Shown one piece after another: positions 1 to 7,271 of a DNA stretch of 29,634 nucleotides (within the stretch, counting starts at the first letter, position 1; each line of letters opens with the position of its first letter). Under the pieces are notes generated by a model that saw only the letters and a list, made by a program, of their open reading frames with translations, was not told the DNA's origin and did not search any database. The DNA is taken from contig CBFFZW010000048.1 of the NCBI GenBank assembly GCA_965646445.1, positions 1 to 29,634 on the forward strand, read 5' to 3'. The stretch comes from UBA11524 sp965646445 (GTDB taxonomy: Bacteria > Bacillota > Clostridia > Christensenellales > Aristaeellaceae). The position numbers and the translations under genes were made by a program.

Positions 1-316
1 GTCCTATGCGCCCCCTCAACTGGGCTTCTCCCTCTGACCTCCTCTCCTCCTTCTCTGTCCATTTTGTTTGACAAACCTACACAAGAACGCCTCCGGCACA
101 TGATGAAGGCCGCGATGTTGGGCATCGGTGCGGATGGCGCGGGTGGCCGTGGTTTTTTCTTCCTTTTCCGTCCATCTTTTGTAGTATGCCCAGTATTTTG
201 CCAGCGTTTGATACGCTAATGCGTAAATTTTGATTTGATGAAGGCGCGGATCAAGGAAGAATTTTCAGGGCAGCTCATCGGAATGATGAAAAATAGCTAT
301 AAAATGATCTAAATGG
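1..316. other. Non-coding left edge, no gene recognised
   Basis: No convincing gene lies here. The first 60 bases are strongly pyrimidine-rich. A short inverted repeat (TTTGT, 3 bases, ACAAA) sits at 63-75. A small palindrome of five-base arms (TACGC, centre TAAT, GCGTA) sits at 212-225 and could be a protein-binding site about 90 bases upstream of the promoter. A 39-codon open frame beginning near base 100 has no ribosome binding site and is not called. Sequence becomes AT-rich towards the promoter at 317. Confidence 0.5.
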
Positions 317-345
317 TTGACAGATGGAAAATTAGAATGTATAAT
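317..345 (+). promoter_or_regulatory. Perfect-consensus sigma-A promoter of the transporter operon
   Basis: The -35 box is TTGACA (317-322) and the -10 box is TATAAT (340-345), separated by exactly 17 bases. Both hexamers match the housekeeping consensus. Transcription should start near 352, leaving a leader of about 220 nt before the first gene. A promoter this strong normally needs repression or leader control to be conditional. Confidence 0.85.
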
Positions 346-376
346 ACTAACGAAACTTAAAAAAATGATGATTTAT

Positions 377-411
377 GGAATGAAAATGAAAAATTCGTGC
401 GTTTTCATTCC
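377..411 (+). promoter_or_regulatory. Leader stem-loop of the transporter operon
   Basis: Ten-base perfect inverted repeat GGAATGAAAA (377-386) and TTTTCATTCC (402-411) with a 15-base loop, placed about 25 nt after the predicted transcription start. It lacks a GC-rich stem plus U-run, so it is not an intrinsic terminator. It could be an mRNA 5' stabiliser or a DNA operator. A second possible pairing, GCCCGC (508-513) with GCGGGC (553-558), ends directly before the ribosome binding site of the first gene. Confidence 0.4.
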
Positions 412-573
412 AAATCCTGATATGCGACAGCAAGTGATGATCTTGGTTTTCAGCAGGAAGTATGATCCGATGGCAGGACATAATCCCAAGCAAAAGCAAA
501 AAGGCTGGCCCGCGCCGGTGCCGAAGGCCTGATTTGGCCGATAGGCATGCGTGCGGGCGAGGAGGATGATCGG

Positions 574-3444
574 ATGATGATACGCGGTAAGGGGAGGGCT
601 TTGTGGCTGCTGCTGACGATGCTGTGCGGCGTCTTCGCGTTGGGCATGGCAGAGGACGCCCCGCTTTCCGAGACGGCCGCAGCCGACAAGCCATTGACCT
701 ATATGGATGTCCGGGCGGGCTATACGGCGCCGGTGTATCAGGGTGACGCGGTGACGATGCCGACCGCGCTTTCCATGACGGTGGGAAATACCTATACGGC
801 GGCCTTGACCGTGCCGGAGGACGGGCAGTATGAGCTGTGGTTGACCTATAAAAACACCAGCGACGCCATTCTGCCCACCGAGCTTGCGATTCAGCTGGAC
901 GGACGCTATTGCTTTGCGGAGATGCGCAGTGTGCAGTTCGATTCCCTGTGGCTGGATGACGGCGCTTTCCCCGAGGATCGCTACGGCAACCAGCTGACCG
1001 TGATCCCTTACGCCGCGGATGTGTGGCAGCAGGCGGGCCTGAGCGATTCGGCGCATTATACCCTGGCGCCCTTCCTGTTTGAGCTGACGGCGGGCGAGCA
1101 TGTGCTGACGATGAGCGTTTTGGATGGGCAGATGGACGTTCGCGCCATTTCCCTGCGGGTGCCGGAGGAGACGCCGGCCTATGAGGGCGGCAGCGCGGCA
1201 GGGGACGCGCTGATCCTCATGGAGGGCGAGGCCATCTATGCCCGCAATCGTTCCCGCATCCGCGCGGCGGGCGAATCGAATTCGGTGCTGACGCCCTGCA
1301 GCGCGGAGCGGCAGCTGATGAACCATCTTTCCGCTGCTTCCTTCTATGAGGCGGGCGATATGGTGACGTACAGATTTACGGTGGAGAAGGCGGGCTGGTA
1401 CTATTTCGGCGCGTTCTACCGCCAGACCAGCCGTAAGGATTTCCCCATTTATGTGGATCTTCTGATTGACGGCGCGCTGCCTTCCCAGACCGCCCGGGAG
1501 CTTTCCTTCCATTATAGTGATTCCTTTGCCCGTATGACCGCGCAGGCCGGGGAGGAAGGTCAAACCTTCTACCTGACAGAGGGGGAGCACACCCTTTCCC
1601 TGCGGCTCAATGTGGAAAAGCTCGTGCCCCTGTTTCGGATGATCGAGGACATGTCCGGCGAAATGAACGCCCTGTCCCAGGAGGTGATCCGCCTTTCCGG
1701 CGGCGTCACCACCGATCAGTACCGCAATTACGATATTCTGAGCAGCATCCCCGATCTGGCGGACATGCTCAACGGCTGGGCGGATCGCTGCGAGGACATG
1801 CTAGCCTATGTCCGCGGCCTGGAGCCGGAATGCGCGGACACGGCTTTCTCCTACCTGACGCTGTGCGTGAACAAGCTGCGCAGCCTGGCCAAGGAGCCCG
1901 GCGAGCTGCCCAGGCGCATCGACGAGCTGGCGACCGGCTCCAGCGGCGCGACGAAGTACCTGGCCCAGCTGCTGCTGGAGCTTTCCAACAACGGGCTGGA
2001 CATTGACCAGCTGTACTTCTACCAGGCTCAATCTCGCCTGCCGGAGAAGCCCAACGCCCTGGAATCCCTGGTGATGGACGCGGGTCGGTTTTTCCATTCC
2101 TTCACCGGCAACGGCTATTCGGCCAGCGAGGGACGGCAGGAGGGGCATCTCCAGGTGTGGATGGCGGAGAGCCGTTCGCTGGTGGAGGCGCTGCAAAACC
2201 TGATCGACACGGAATTCACGCCTCAGACGGGCATCGTGGTGGATCTGGCCCTGATGCCCAGCGAAAGCAAGCTGGTGCTGTCGAACGCCGCGGGTACGGC
2301 CCCGGACGTGGCTCTGTCCCTGATTCCGCTGACGCCCTCCTACCTGGACATCCGCGGCGCGCTGTATGATCTGACCCAGTTTGAGGACTTCCCGGCTGTG
2401 GCGGAGCGCTTCAACAGCGATCTGTTCATCCCTTATATGTACGATGGCGGTGTTTATGCCCTGCCGCAGCGGATCAACACCTGGTTCCTTTTCTATCGGA
2501 CGGACATTTTTGAATCCCTGGGACTGGAGGCGCCCGACACCATCGCGGAGCTGAAGGAAATCCTGCCGATTCTGCAGGCCCGGGGGATGAATTTCTATCA
2601 TCCCACCGCCGGTATGAGCGGCATGAAGACCTTCTCCGGGACGCTGCCGCTGATTTATCAGTGCGGGGGCTCCATCTATGGCGACTCGGTGCTGAACACA
2701 ACGCTGACCTCGGAGGCTTCGCTGACGGGCTTCCGCGAACTGACGGAGCTGTTCACCATCCACAGCCTGCCGGTGGAGGCCGGCGCGGGCTTCTATCAGC
2801 GATTCCGGGATGGTACGTTGCCCATCGGTATCGGGGACATCGTTTTCTACAATCAGCTCAACCGGGCCGCTCCCGAACTGAACGGCCTGTGGAATGTGGC
2901 CCTGATTCCTGGCATGGAAACGGAGGACGGCCAGGTGTCCCGGTGGAATACCGGCAATCTGCAGGCGCTGGGCATCATGGCGGACACGGACATGCCCCAG
3001 GAGGCGTGGACGTTTGTCAAGTGGTGGACATCCGCCGAAACCCAAAGCACCTACGCCAACCAGCTTTTCACCATGTATGGGGAGGATACCCTGTGGGCCT
3101 CGGCCAACATGGAGGCCTTTGAGCGGCTGCCCATCAAGTACGCCCACAAGCAGGTCGTTCTGCAGCAGATGGCATGGATGAGCGACGCACCCTGGTGCCT
3201 GGGGACGTACATGGTGGAGCGGGAGCTGTCCAACGCCTTCATCTCCGTGGTGGTGGGGGGCAAGGACGCCCGCCGGGCGCTGGACAAGGCGGCCAAGGTC
3301 ATCGACCGGGAGACCGAGCGCAAGCTGGAGGAATTCGGCTATATGAAGGATGGCGTGCTGATCCGGGAATATATCGCGCCGGATCCGTCGCTCATTGAAC
3401 AGATGATCGCGGAGTACCACGCGGGCGGAAAGAGCGGGGAGTAA
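574..3444 (+). CDS. Large extracellular solute-binding protein with N-terminal beta-sandwich region
   Basis: This is the predicted substrate receptor of a carbohydrate ABC importer. The start is the ATG eight bases after GAGGAGG (559-565). An upstream in-frame ATG at 547 would put that ribosome binding site inside the gene. The 956-residue product has a signal peptide (about residues 1-26, hydrophobic core then MAEDA, no lipobox cysteine). Two stretches resembling galactose-binding-like beta-sandwiches follow (about 40-200 and 210-350), each containing the phrase pattern of an aromatic strand, a 'DG' turn and 'GEH-L' strand. A helical linker spans about 350-510. From about 520 to 945 it reads as a family 1 sugar-binding protein (LQVWMAESRS, YALPQRINTWFLFYRTDIFE). 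Usual receptors are 400-550 residues, so this one is about twice the normal size. The next gene begins three bases after its stop, consistent with one operon. Family assignment of the C-terminal half is firm; the N-terminal domains are inferred from pattern only. Confidence 0.85.
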   Translation: MMIRGKGRALWLLLTMLCGVFALGMAEDAPLSETAAADKPLTYMDVRAGYTAPVYQGDAVTMPTALSMTVGNTYTAALTVPEDGQYELWLTYKNTSDAILPTELAIQLDGRYCFAEMRSVQFDSLWLDDGAFPEDRYGNQLTVIPYAADVWQQAGLSDSAHYTLAPFLFELTAGEHVLTMSVLDGQMDVRAISLRVPEETPAYEGGSAAGDALILMEGEAIYARNRSRIRAAGESNSVLTPCSAERQLMNHLSAASFYEAGDMVTYRFTVEKAGWYYFGAFYRQTSRKDFPIYVDLLIDGALPSQTARELSFHYSDSFARMTAQAGEEGQTFYLTEGEHTLSLRLNVEKLVPLFRMIEDMSGEMNALSQEVIRLSGGVTTDQYRNYDILSSIPDLADMLNGWADRCEDMLAYVRGLEPECADTAFSYLTLCVNKLRSLAKEPGELPRRIDELATGSSGATKYLAQLLLELSNNGLDIDQLYFYQAQSRLPEKPNALESLVMDAGRFFHSFTGNGYSASEGRQEGHLQVWMAESRSLVEALQNLIDTEFTPQTGIVVDLALMPSESKLVLSNAAGTAPDVALSLIPLTPSYLDIRGALYDLTQFEDFPAVAERFNSDLFIPYMYDGGVYALPQRINTWFLFYRTDIFESLGLEAPDTIAELKEILPILQARGMNFYHPTAGMSGMKTFSGTLPLIYQCGGSIYGDSVLNTTLTSEASLTGFRELTELFTIHSLPVEAGAGFYQRFRDGTLPIGIGDIVFYNQLNRAAPELNGLWNVALIPGMETEDGQVSRWNTGNLQALGIMADTDMPQEAWTFVKWWTSAETQSTYANQLFTMYGEDTLWASANMEAFERLPIKYAHKQVVLQQMAWMSDAPWCLGTYMVERELSNAFISVVVGGKDARRALDKAAKVIDRETERKLEEFGYMKDGVLIREYIAPDPSLIEQMIAEYHAGGKSGE

Positions 3445-3447
3445 GCG

Positions 3448-4329
3448 ATGAGAACGAGAAAGTACACACCCTATCTGCTGATATTGCCCTACGCGCTGCT
3501 GTTTCTGATCTTCATCGCGGCGCCGACAGTCATGGCGGTGGGCCTCTCCTTTACCAATTATAACGCAGTGCAGGCGCCCTCCTTCATCGGCTTTGTCAAT
3601 TACATCAACCTCTTCACGCAGGACACGGTGTTCATGCAGTATGTGCTGCCCAACACCATCGTTTACTCGCTGATTGTAGGGCCCGTCGGCTATGTGCTGT
3701 CCTTCTTTCTGGCCTGGTCGCTGAGCCAGCTGCCCAAGGGGCCGCGCACCTTTTTCGCCCTGGTGATCTACTCGCCCTCCATGACCAGCGGCGTGGCCAT
3801 GAGCGTCATCTGGCGCACGATTTTCCTGGGGGAGGAGCGGGGTGTGCTCAACGCCGCCCTGATGCAGATGGGGCTCATCACGGAACCCATCGTCTGGCTG
3901 AGCGATCCGACGTACATCCTGCCCATTGTCGTCATTGTCGCGCTTTGGAGCAACATGGGCCTGGGCTTTCTGACGATGCTAGCGGGCCTGCTCAACGTCA
4001 ACCCCGACCTGTATGAGGCTGCGGCCATCGACGGCATCCGCAACCGCTTCCAGGAGGCGATGTACATCACCATCCCCTCCATGAAGCCGCAGATGCTTTT
4101 CAGCGCGGTGATGACGGTGGTGGGCGCCTTCCAGGCCGGCGGCATCGGCGTGGCGCTGACCGGCAGCAATCCCACGCCGCAGTACGCGGCCCAGATGGTC
4201 GCCAACCACATCGACGATTACGGCCTGATCCGCTACGAGATGGGCTATGCCGCCGCGGCCTCGGTGGTGCTGCTGATGATGATCTATTCGTTCTATCTGC
4301 TGGCGAACAAGCTCTTCAGGGAAGATTGA
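3448..4329 (+). CDS. Sugar ABC importer permease, MalF/LplB type
   Basis: Inner-membrane half of a binding-protein-dependent sugar importer, 293 residues with six predicted membrane segments, the first near residues 9-31. The EAA loop that contacts the ATPase is visible in the C-terminal half as EAAAIDGIRN followed by ITIPSM. The ribosome binding site (GGGGAG) lies inside the end of the preceding receptor gene, and the ATG follows four bases after that stop region. It pairs with the next permease. No ATPase gene is encoded in the window; importers of this class in Bacillota commonly share an MsmX-type ATPase encoded elsewhere. Confidence 0.93.
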   Translation: MRTRKYTPYLLILPYALLFLIFIAAPTVMAVGLSFTNYNAVQAPSFIGFVNYINLFTQDTVFMQYVLPNTIVYSLIVGPVGYVLSFFLAWSLSQLPKGPRTFFALVIYSPSMTSGVAMSVIWRTIFLGEERGVLNAALMQMGLITEPIVWLSDPTYILPIVVIVALWSNMGLGFLTMLAGLLNVNPDLYEAAAIDGIRNRFQEAMYITIPSMKPQMLFSAVMTVVGAFQAGGIGVALTGSNPTPQYAAQMVANHIDDYGLIRYEMGYAAAASVVLLMMIYSFYLLANKLFRED

Positions 4330-4348
4330 GCAAGGGGGAGGGATGGCC

Positions 4349-5212
4349 ATGGCGGCGAAGGGCACGAAAGTAAACCCGAGCAGATTCCACTGGAATCAGC
4401 TTCCGATCTATGCCTATATTGTTCCGTTATCCGTTTTTATGGGCGCGCCGATCCTGTTTATCATCAACAACGCGCTGAAGCCCTTTGACGAGCTGTTCGC
4501 GTATCCGCCCCGGTTTTTTGTGGAGCAGCCGACGCTGGACAACTTCCGCCGCCTGTTCCAGACCACGGCCTCCTCCGCCGTGCCGCTGGCGCGGTATGTG
4601 TTCAACACCCTGTTCGTTACGCTGATTGTGATGCTGCTGACGCTGGCGGTGGGCACGCTGTGCGCCTTCGCCCTCAGCAAGATCCGCTTCTGGGGCTCAA
4701 GGATCATCTTTGAAACCAACAACCTGGCGCTGATGTTTGTCGGCACCGCGGTGACGATTCCCTCCTACCTGGTCATCTCCAACTTGAAGATCATCGACAC
4801 CTACTGGGCCCATATTCTGCCGCTCTTGGCCTCGCCGGTGGGCATGTTTCTGGTCAAGCAGTTCATCGACCAGGTGCCCAATGAGCTGATCGAGGCGGCG
4901 CAGATCGAGGGCGCCAACACCATGACCATCTACCGACGGATCGTTCTGCCGCTGATCCGCCCCGCCGTGGCGACCATGGCGATGCTCGCCTTCCAGAATG
5001 TGTGGAACAACACCGTCACCTCCTCGCTGTATGTGGTGGACGAGAGCCTGCAGACGCTGGCCTTCTACCTGCAGACCCTGCCCACCGGCACCGTGCAGGG
5101 CGCGGGCGTCAGCGCCGCGTCAACGCTGATTATGTTCGTTCCCAACCTGGTGCTGTTTGTGTTTCTCCAGTCCAACGTGATGAATACCATGGCGCACAGC
5201 GGGATGAAGTGA
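4349..5212 (+). CDS. Sugar ABC importer permease, MalG/YesQ type
   Basis: Second membrane subunit of importer 1, 287 residues. Two in-frame ATGs are present at 4343 and 4349. The purine-rich ribosome binding site (AAGGGGGAGG, 4332-4341) touches the first, so the second, with seven bases of spacing, is preferred. The N-terminal membrane segment starts near residue 17 (YAYIVPLSVFMGAPILFIINNAL without quoting further). The EAA loop reads EAAQIEGANTMTIYRRIVLP, as expected for this family. It lies 13-19 bases after the first permease and 19 bases before the NHL-Yip1 gene. Confidence 0.92.
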   Translation: MAAKGTKVNPSRFHWNQLPIYAYIVPLSVFMGAPILFIINNALKPFDELFAYPPRFFVEQPTLDNFRRLFQTTASSAVPLARYVFNTLFVTLIVMLLTLAVGTLCAFALSKIRFWGSRIIFETNNLALMFVGTAVTIPSYLVISNLKIIDTYWAHILPLLASPVGMFLVKQFIDQVPNELIEAAQIEGANTMTIYRRIVLPLIRPAVATMAMLAFQNVWNNTVTSSLYVVDESLQTLAFYLQTLPTGTVQGAGVSAASTLIMFVPNLVLFVFLQSNVMNTMAHSGMK

Positions 5213-5231
5213 CGAGAGAGGGTGAAGTCGG

Positions 5232-7271
5232 ATGAGCATCATCAAGCGGGGCATGGCCATTTGCCTTCTCTTGGTTCTTCTTCCCTGCGCCTGGGCGTCG
5301 GCGGGGGTTCCGTATTACACGCTGACCATCGGCGCGGATCGGGAGCTGGTGGAGACGCAGACCGCGTACGAGCCGGTTAGCTCCCTGATGAATTTTGACG
5401 GCGAGACGGTGAAGAAGCCCAACGACCTGTTTCTGGGGCCGGACGGCAACCTGTATATCGCGGACACGGGCAACGAGCGCATCCTGGTGGTGACGACGGA
5501 GGGCCGCCTGGTCAGAACCATCGGCGGCAAGCAGACGCTGCACACCCCTTCAGGCGTCTTCGTGGACGAGGCGCTGAACGTCTATGTGGCGGACGAGCGC
5601 AAGGGCGTGGTGGTCTTCGACCAGGCGGGCGAGGTCGTCCGCACCTATCAGAAGCCCGAGCATCCGATGTTTGGCCCCAAGGCGTACTTCAAGCCCAACA
5701 AGATCGCCGTGGACAAGCGCGGGACGATGTACATCGTGTCCTCCGGCAATTCCAACGGCATCATCAAGATCACCGCCGAGGGGGAATTTCTGGGCTACTT
5801 CGGTGCGAACACCACCACCGTCGCCGTATCGACGATGCTGAAAATGCTTCTTTACAGCGGGGAGCAGTTTGACGCCAGCGTGCTGGGCCGCATCCCGGTG
5901 GCCATCGACAACATCTGCATCGACCCCAAGGGCCTGATTTACGCGGTGTCAGTGCTGCAGCGCTCAGGCAATACGCTCCGGCGGCTGAACGTATCGGGCA
6001 GCAACACCCTTCACCCGGAGTACGTCATCAGCGAGCCGCTGTATGTGACCGTCTCCGGGGATGGGTTCGTATTCGTGGCCAACGGCGATGGCGAAATCAT
6101 GGAAATGACCTCCGACGGCAGGCTGCTGTTCCTGACCTCGGCCAAGATGTATACCGACATCCGCAAGGGGCTGTACAAGTCCATCGCGGGCCTGGCGGTG
6201 GATGCCGGCCATCGCCTTTATGTGCTGGACAGAACGCAGGGTAACATCCAGGTGCTGGCACCCACGGAATTTGCCGACATGGTGCATCAGGCCTATACCT
6301 TGTTCCAGGATGGCAAGTACCTGGAATCCAAGGCGCTGTGGGCGGATGTCCAGCGGATGAACAGCCTGTTCTCCTACGCCAGCATCGGTCTGGCGGAAGC
6401 CCTCTACCGGGAGGAGGATTACGAAGCCGCCATGGCTTACTTCCGCGTCGGCGACGATAAGGAGGGCTACTCCGACGCCTTCTGGGAGGTGCGCGCCGAC
6501 TGGCTGCATCAGCATTTGGGCGCTTGGCTGATCGGGATCATCCTGGCGCTGGCAGGCGTCAGCGCGCTGCGGCTCATCCAGCGGAGGACGGGGATCTTCC
6601 GGCCGGTGGTGCATGCCGTGGGCTGTGTCGGGCGCATCCCGCTGCTGCGTCAGCTTGGCTATTCGTTCCACATTCTGCGCAACCCGGCGGATACCAGCTA
6701 CGGCATCAAAAGGGAGCGGCGGGGGAGCGTTCTTTCGGCAACGGTGGTGCTGCTGCTGTTCTTTGTGGTCTATGTGGCCCGGAAGTATTGGTCGGGCTTC
6801 CTGTTCAGGACCGTGCGGGACGGAACCTATGAGCTGCTCCTGGACGCGGAGCTGGTGACGCTGGTGTTCGGCCTGGTGGTCATCTGCTTCTACCTGGTGT
6901 GTACCGTCCGGGAAGGCGAGGCGAAGCTGCGCGAGCTTTACATCGGCTTCTCCTACGCGCTGCTGCCGATCATTCTCCTGTGCCCCATCGCCACGGCGCT
7001 CTCCAATGTGCTGACGAACAACGAGGCGTTCGTGATCACGCTGCTCCATTTCGTCGCCTATGCCTGGACGGGCGTGCTGTTCGTGCTGATGCTCATGTTC
7101 CTGAATGATTTTTCGCTGAAGAAAACGGTGAGCGTCATCATCTGGTCGATCTTTACCATTCTGGTCACAGTGGCGGTCGCCTTTATCGTGATTGTGCTGC
7201 TGAACCAGCTGTACGACTTTATCCGGGCGATTTGCGGAGAGGTGGTGTATCGCGTTGCTAAAACCATTTAA
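5232..7271 (+). CDS. Membrane protein: NHL beta-propeller, TPR-like segment and Yip1-like domain
   Basis: This 679-residue protein has an export signal (about 1-24, ending ASA). An NHL-type beta-propeller follows (about 57-350), with repeats such as PNDLFLGPDGNLYIADTGNE and GLAVDAGHRLYVLDRTQGN. Next come a TPR-like helical stretch (about 355-415: AYTLFQDGKYLESKALW, ALYREEDYEAAMAYF), a membrane segment (about 428-448), and a Yip1-like bundle of about five membrane segments (about 480-665). The signal peptide and first membrane helix would place the propeller outside the cell. Proteins of this build occur next to sugar importers and DUF5696 genes in Paenibacillus-like genomes, from memory; no function has been proven to my knowledge. 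Scaffold or substrate-sensing partner of the importer is an inference. The ribosome binding site is GAGAGGGTGA. The 3' end overlaps the next gene by 17 bases, suggesting translational coupling. Confidence 0.75.
   Translation: MSIIKRGMAICLLLVLLPCAWASAGVPYYTLTIGADRELVETQTAYEPVSSLMNFDGETVKKPNDLFLGPDGNLYIADTGNERILVVTTEGRLVRTIGGKQTLHTPSGVFVDEALNVYVADERKGVVVFDQAGEVVRTYQKPEHPMFGPKAYFKPNKIAVDKRGTMYIVSSGNSNGIIKITAEGEFLGYFGANTTTVAVSTMLKMLLYSGEQFDASVLGRIPVAIDNICIDPKGLIYAVSVLQRSGNTLRRLNVSGSNTLHPEYVISEPLYVTVSGDGFVFVANGDGEIMEMTSDGRLLFLTSAKMYTDIRKGLYKSIAGLAVDAGHRLYVLDRTQGNIQVLAPTEFADMVHQAYTLFQDGKYLESKALWADVQRMNSLFSYASIGLAEALYREEDYEAAMAYFRVGDDKEGYSDAFWEVRADWLHQHLGAWLIGIILALAGVSALRLIQRRTGIFRPVVHAVGCVGRIPLLRQLGYSFHILRNPADTSYGIKRERRGSVLSATVVLLLFFVVYVARKYWSGFLFRTVRDGTYELLLDAELVTLVFGLVVICFYLVCTVREGEAKLRELYIGFSYALLPIILLCPIATALSNVLTNNEAFVITLLHFVAYAWTGVLFVLMLMFLNDFSLKKTVSVIIWSIFTILVTVAVAFIVIVLLNQLYDFIRAICGEVVYRVAKTI

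Noticed and set aside
1..60. Minus-strand gene start at the left edge, suggested by an AGAAGGAGGAG-like complement
   Set aside because: No start codon at suitable spacing and too little sequence to see any protein.
100..219. Short open frame reading like the start of an oxidoreductase (MMKAAMLGIGADG)
   Set aside because: Only about 39 codons, no ribosome binding site, and the similarity to a nucleotide-binding motif is too short to trust.
317..532. 71-codon open frame starting in the promoter
   Set aside because: Its start overlaps the -35 box and it would be translated only from an upstream transcript; no ribosome binding site and no family features.
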